Shown: positions 62,603 through 64,000 of the stretch, piece after piece
Layout: every line of letters starts with the position of its first letter
Numbering within the stretch: the first letter of the stretch is position 1
From: Rhizobium sp. BK251
GTDB lineage: Bacteria; Pseudomonadota; Alphaproteobacteria; Rhizobiales; Rhizobiaceae
NCBI RefSeq assembly: GCF_004345245.1
Contig: NZ_SLUQ01000001.1
Coordinates: 682,001 to 746,000, forward strand
Direction: 5' to 3'
Length of the DNA: 64,000 nt
Made by a program: the position numbers and the translations under genes
Notes under the pieces: model-generated
The model's database searches: none
What the model was told of the DNA's origin: nothing
The model's input: the letters and a program-made list of their open reading frames with translations, nothing else

Positions 62603-62657
62603 CATTCATTTGCCATTCAGGTCGCATTGAGTAACTATTCGACCAAGTTAGTATAAT
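62603..62657 (+). promoter_or_regulatory. feuN promoter with three 11-bp-spaced direct repeats (candidate FeuP operator)
   Basis: CATTCA (62603), CATTCA (62614) and CATTGA (62625) start exactly 11 bases apart, as in binding sites of OmpR/PhoB-family regulators. TTGAGT (62627-62632) and TATAAT (62652-62657) make a -35/-10 pair with 19-base spacing. The repeats touch the -35, the place for an activator. The adjacent FeuP belongs to this family. Confidence 0.6.
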
Positions 62658-62673
62658 CGTGAAAGCATGGCAC

Positions 62674-62922
62674 ATGGCATTTCCTTCGAGCGTCGCAGCA
62701 CTGACCGCCCTGTTGGCGGTTTCGGCGCCGCCACATGACGGCTCGTTGACATATGTCGTACGAGTCGGGGGCGATTGCAGCGCCGCTGCCGCGCAGGTGG
62801 TGGCGCAAACCGGCGGGCAGCTTCTCTCCGCGCAGCCGGCAGGCGACTCCTGCATCATCACCGTCCTCGTTCAGGGCAACGGCCAGCGGCCGCGCAAAGT
62901 GACCGTCAAGGTGCCGATGTAA
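62674..62922 (+). CDS. feuN: FeuN, small periplasmic modulator of the FeuPQ two-component system
   Basis: 82 residues. A signal peptide (MAFPSSVAALTALLAVSAPPHDG) is followed by LTYVVRVGGDCSAAAAQVVAQTGGQLLSAQ, PAGDSCIITVLVQGNGQ and the basic end RPRKVTVKVPM. Two Cys (GGDC, GDSC) may form a disulfide. Size, position upstream of feuP-feuQ and composition match FeuN of Sinorhizobium, a periplasmic protein that restrains FeuQ signalling. The GTG at 62659 lies within a few bases of the -10 and cannot be transcribed usefully, so the ATG at 62674 is preferred; no good SD precedes it. Confidence 0.8.
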   Translation: MAFPSSVAALTALLAVSAPPHDGSLTYVVRVGGDCSAAAAQVVAQTGGQLLSAQPAGDSCIITVLVQGNGQRPRKVTVKVPM

Positions 62923-63080
62923 AGAGACTGTTCGACCTGCCTCCATGAGGGTATGAATTCCAACGCATGCATGTCCTAGGCTGGAGGCGATTCCCGCGGG
63001 AAGGCATGCGCCATTTCGAAGTGTCGCCGTGCAGCCCGGAAGGGAGAGACGGCGCGGCAGGAACGGGACAGAACAGACCG

Positions 63081-63752
63081 ATGCGCATTCTGGTAGTTGA
63101 AGACGATCTCAACCTCAACCGGCAGCTCACCGAGACGCTGAAGGAGGCTGGCTATGTGGTCGATCAGGCCTTCGACGGCGAGGAAGGGCATTTTCTCGGC
63201 GATACGGAGCCCTATGACGCGATCATCCTCGACATCGGCCTGCCGGAGATGGACGGCATCACCGCTCTCGAGAAGTGGCGCAGTGCCGGGCGCACCACGC
63301 CGGTGCTTATCCTGACCGCACGCGACCGCTGGAGCGACAAGGTGGCCGGCATCGACGCGGGCGCCGACGACTATGTGGCCAAGCCATTCCATGTGGAGGA
63401 AGTGCTCGCCCGCATCCGCGCCCTCATTCGCCGCGCCGCGGGTCATGCCTCCTCCGAGATCACCTGCGGCCCGGTCCGGCTCGACACAAAGAGCTCCAAG
63501 GCGATGGTGAACGGCAAGGCACTCAAGCTGACCTCGCACGAGTACCGTCTGCTTTCCTATCTGATGCATCACATGGGGGAGGTGGTATCCCGCACCGAAC
63601 TCGTCGAGCACCTTTACGATCAGGATTTCGATCGCGATTCGAACACCATCGAGGTGTTCATCGGCCGCCTTCGCAAGAAGATGGGGGTCGATCTGATCGA
63701 GACCGTGCGCGGGCTCGGGTACCGGATCCAAGCGCCGACCAATGCGAATTAA
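63081..63752 (+). CDS. feuP: FeuP, OmpR-family response regulator
   Basis: 223 residues. Receiver domain MRILVVEDDLNLNRQLTETLKEAGYVVDQAFDGEEGHFLGD with acceptor Asp in AIILDIGLPEMDG, Thr in LILTARD and Lys in YVAKPFH. The winged-helix output ends in NTIEVFIGRLRKKMGVDLIETVRGLGYRIQAP. In Sinorhizobium FeuP controls ndvA (cyclic glucan export), osmoadaptation and symbiosis. The ATG at 63081 gives the standard receiver start; the frame extends upstream to 62967. It overlaps feuQ by 11 bases. Confidence 0.88.
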   Translation: MRILVVEDDLNLNRQLTETLKEAGYVVDQAFDGEEGHFLGDTEPYDAIILDIGLPEMDGITALEKWRSAGRTTPVLILTARDRWSDKVAGIDAGADDYVAKPFHVEEVLARIRALIRRAAGHASSEITCGPVRLDTKSSKAMVNGKALKLTSHEYRLLSYLMHHMGEVVSRTELVEHLYDQDFDRDSNTIEVFIGRLRKKMGVDLIETVRGLGYRIQAPTNAN

Positions 63753-64000
63753 GTCGCTTACAGCCCGCGTTCTGCTTCTGACCACGATCTGGTCGACCGT
63801 CGCGCTTGTCGTGATCGGCCTGGTGATCTCGACTCTCTACCGCAAGAGTGCGGAACGCAGCTTCGAGGACCTGCTGCGCGCCCAGCTCTATAACGTCATC
63901 AACTCCGTCACGATCGGCGACCAGGGCGCTCTCGCTGGAAGCCCGCAGCTCGGCGACCTGCGCTTTGCCCAGCCGAAGACCGGCTGGTACTGGCTGGTCG
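63742..64000 (+). CDS. feuQ: FeuQ, sensor histidine kinase (N-terminal part; continues past window)
   Basis: The first 86 residues are inside the window. After MRIKSLTARV comes the first membrane helix (LLLTTIWSTVALVVIGLVISTLY), then the start of a periplasmic domain (RKSAERSFEDLLRAQLYNVINSV...FAQPKTGWYWLV), typical of PhoQ-like sensors. The ATG overlaps the feuP stop, so the pair is coupled. Kinase motifs lie beyond the window. The FeuN protein would act on this periplasmic part. Confidence 0.88.
   Translation, partial: MRIKSLTARVLLLTTIWSTVALVVIGLVISTLYRKSAERSFEDLLRAQLYNVINSVTIGDQGALAGSPQLGDLRFAQPKTGWYWLV

Overview
The window is a GC-rich chromosomal segment of an alphaproteobacterium of the family Rhizobiaceae (Ensifer/Sinorhizobium, Shinella or Rhizobium-like). 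The evidence is a FeuN-FeuP-FeuQ regulatory locus, a RIME-like intergenic palindrome, iron boxes of the rhizobial RirA and Irr types, a DUF6107 gene, and a Rhizobiales-type gene transfer agent (GTA) cluster. No rRNA, tRNA, CRISPR array or transposase was seen. Gene density is high. Most long antisense frames are GC-driven shadows and are omitted.

Positions 1-6331 hold the end of a sensor kinase, a peptidoglycan-binding membrane protein, DUF1491, an ankyrin/cytochrome c fusion, a GH25 muramidase lipoprotein and a CPA1 Na+/H+ antiporter. Positions 6335-15541 form an uptake and catabolic locus: a fused oligopeptide-type ABC ATPase, a SelA-like PLP enzyme, an IclR regulator, a RidA protein, a COG3964 amidohydrolase, two permeases and a family 5 binding protein. 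Its substrate is unknown. Positions 15846-19765 encode a response regulator and a beta-propeller hybrid-type sensor kinase. A small unknown gene and a siderophore-type ABC importer follow. The importer diverges from a methyltransferase gene, and the gap between them carries both a RirA-like and an Irr-like box.

Positions 24273-39464 are mixed: DUF2336, two small conserved-looking proteins (one behind a strongly structured RNA leader), a DUF1254/DUF1214 pair, an HsaA-like flavoprotein, a protealysin/emfourin pair, a class A PBP, YcgN, a TetR/SDR pair, YjbR, a cytochrome c and an acyltransferase. An outer-membrane MetA-like protein and a frameshifted nucleoside deaminase end this part, each preceded by a copy of the same 79-bp sequence.

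Positions 39697-62478 hold a near-complete GTA of the RcGTA type (g1 to g15) in order. It departs from the standard layout in several ways. A GH19 muralytic enzyme lies near the front and a holin-like gene at the end. g6 and g7 are fused in frame. g10.1 has no obvious start and may be reached by a -1 frameshift from g10. A 5.6-kb block (sulfatase, SDR, MmyB-type regulator, MFS exporter) sits between g8 and g9. A 13-bp hairpin closes the cluster. The window ends with feuN, feuP and the start of feuQ, preceded by three 11-bp-spaced direct repeats typical of OmpR-family operators.
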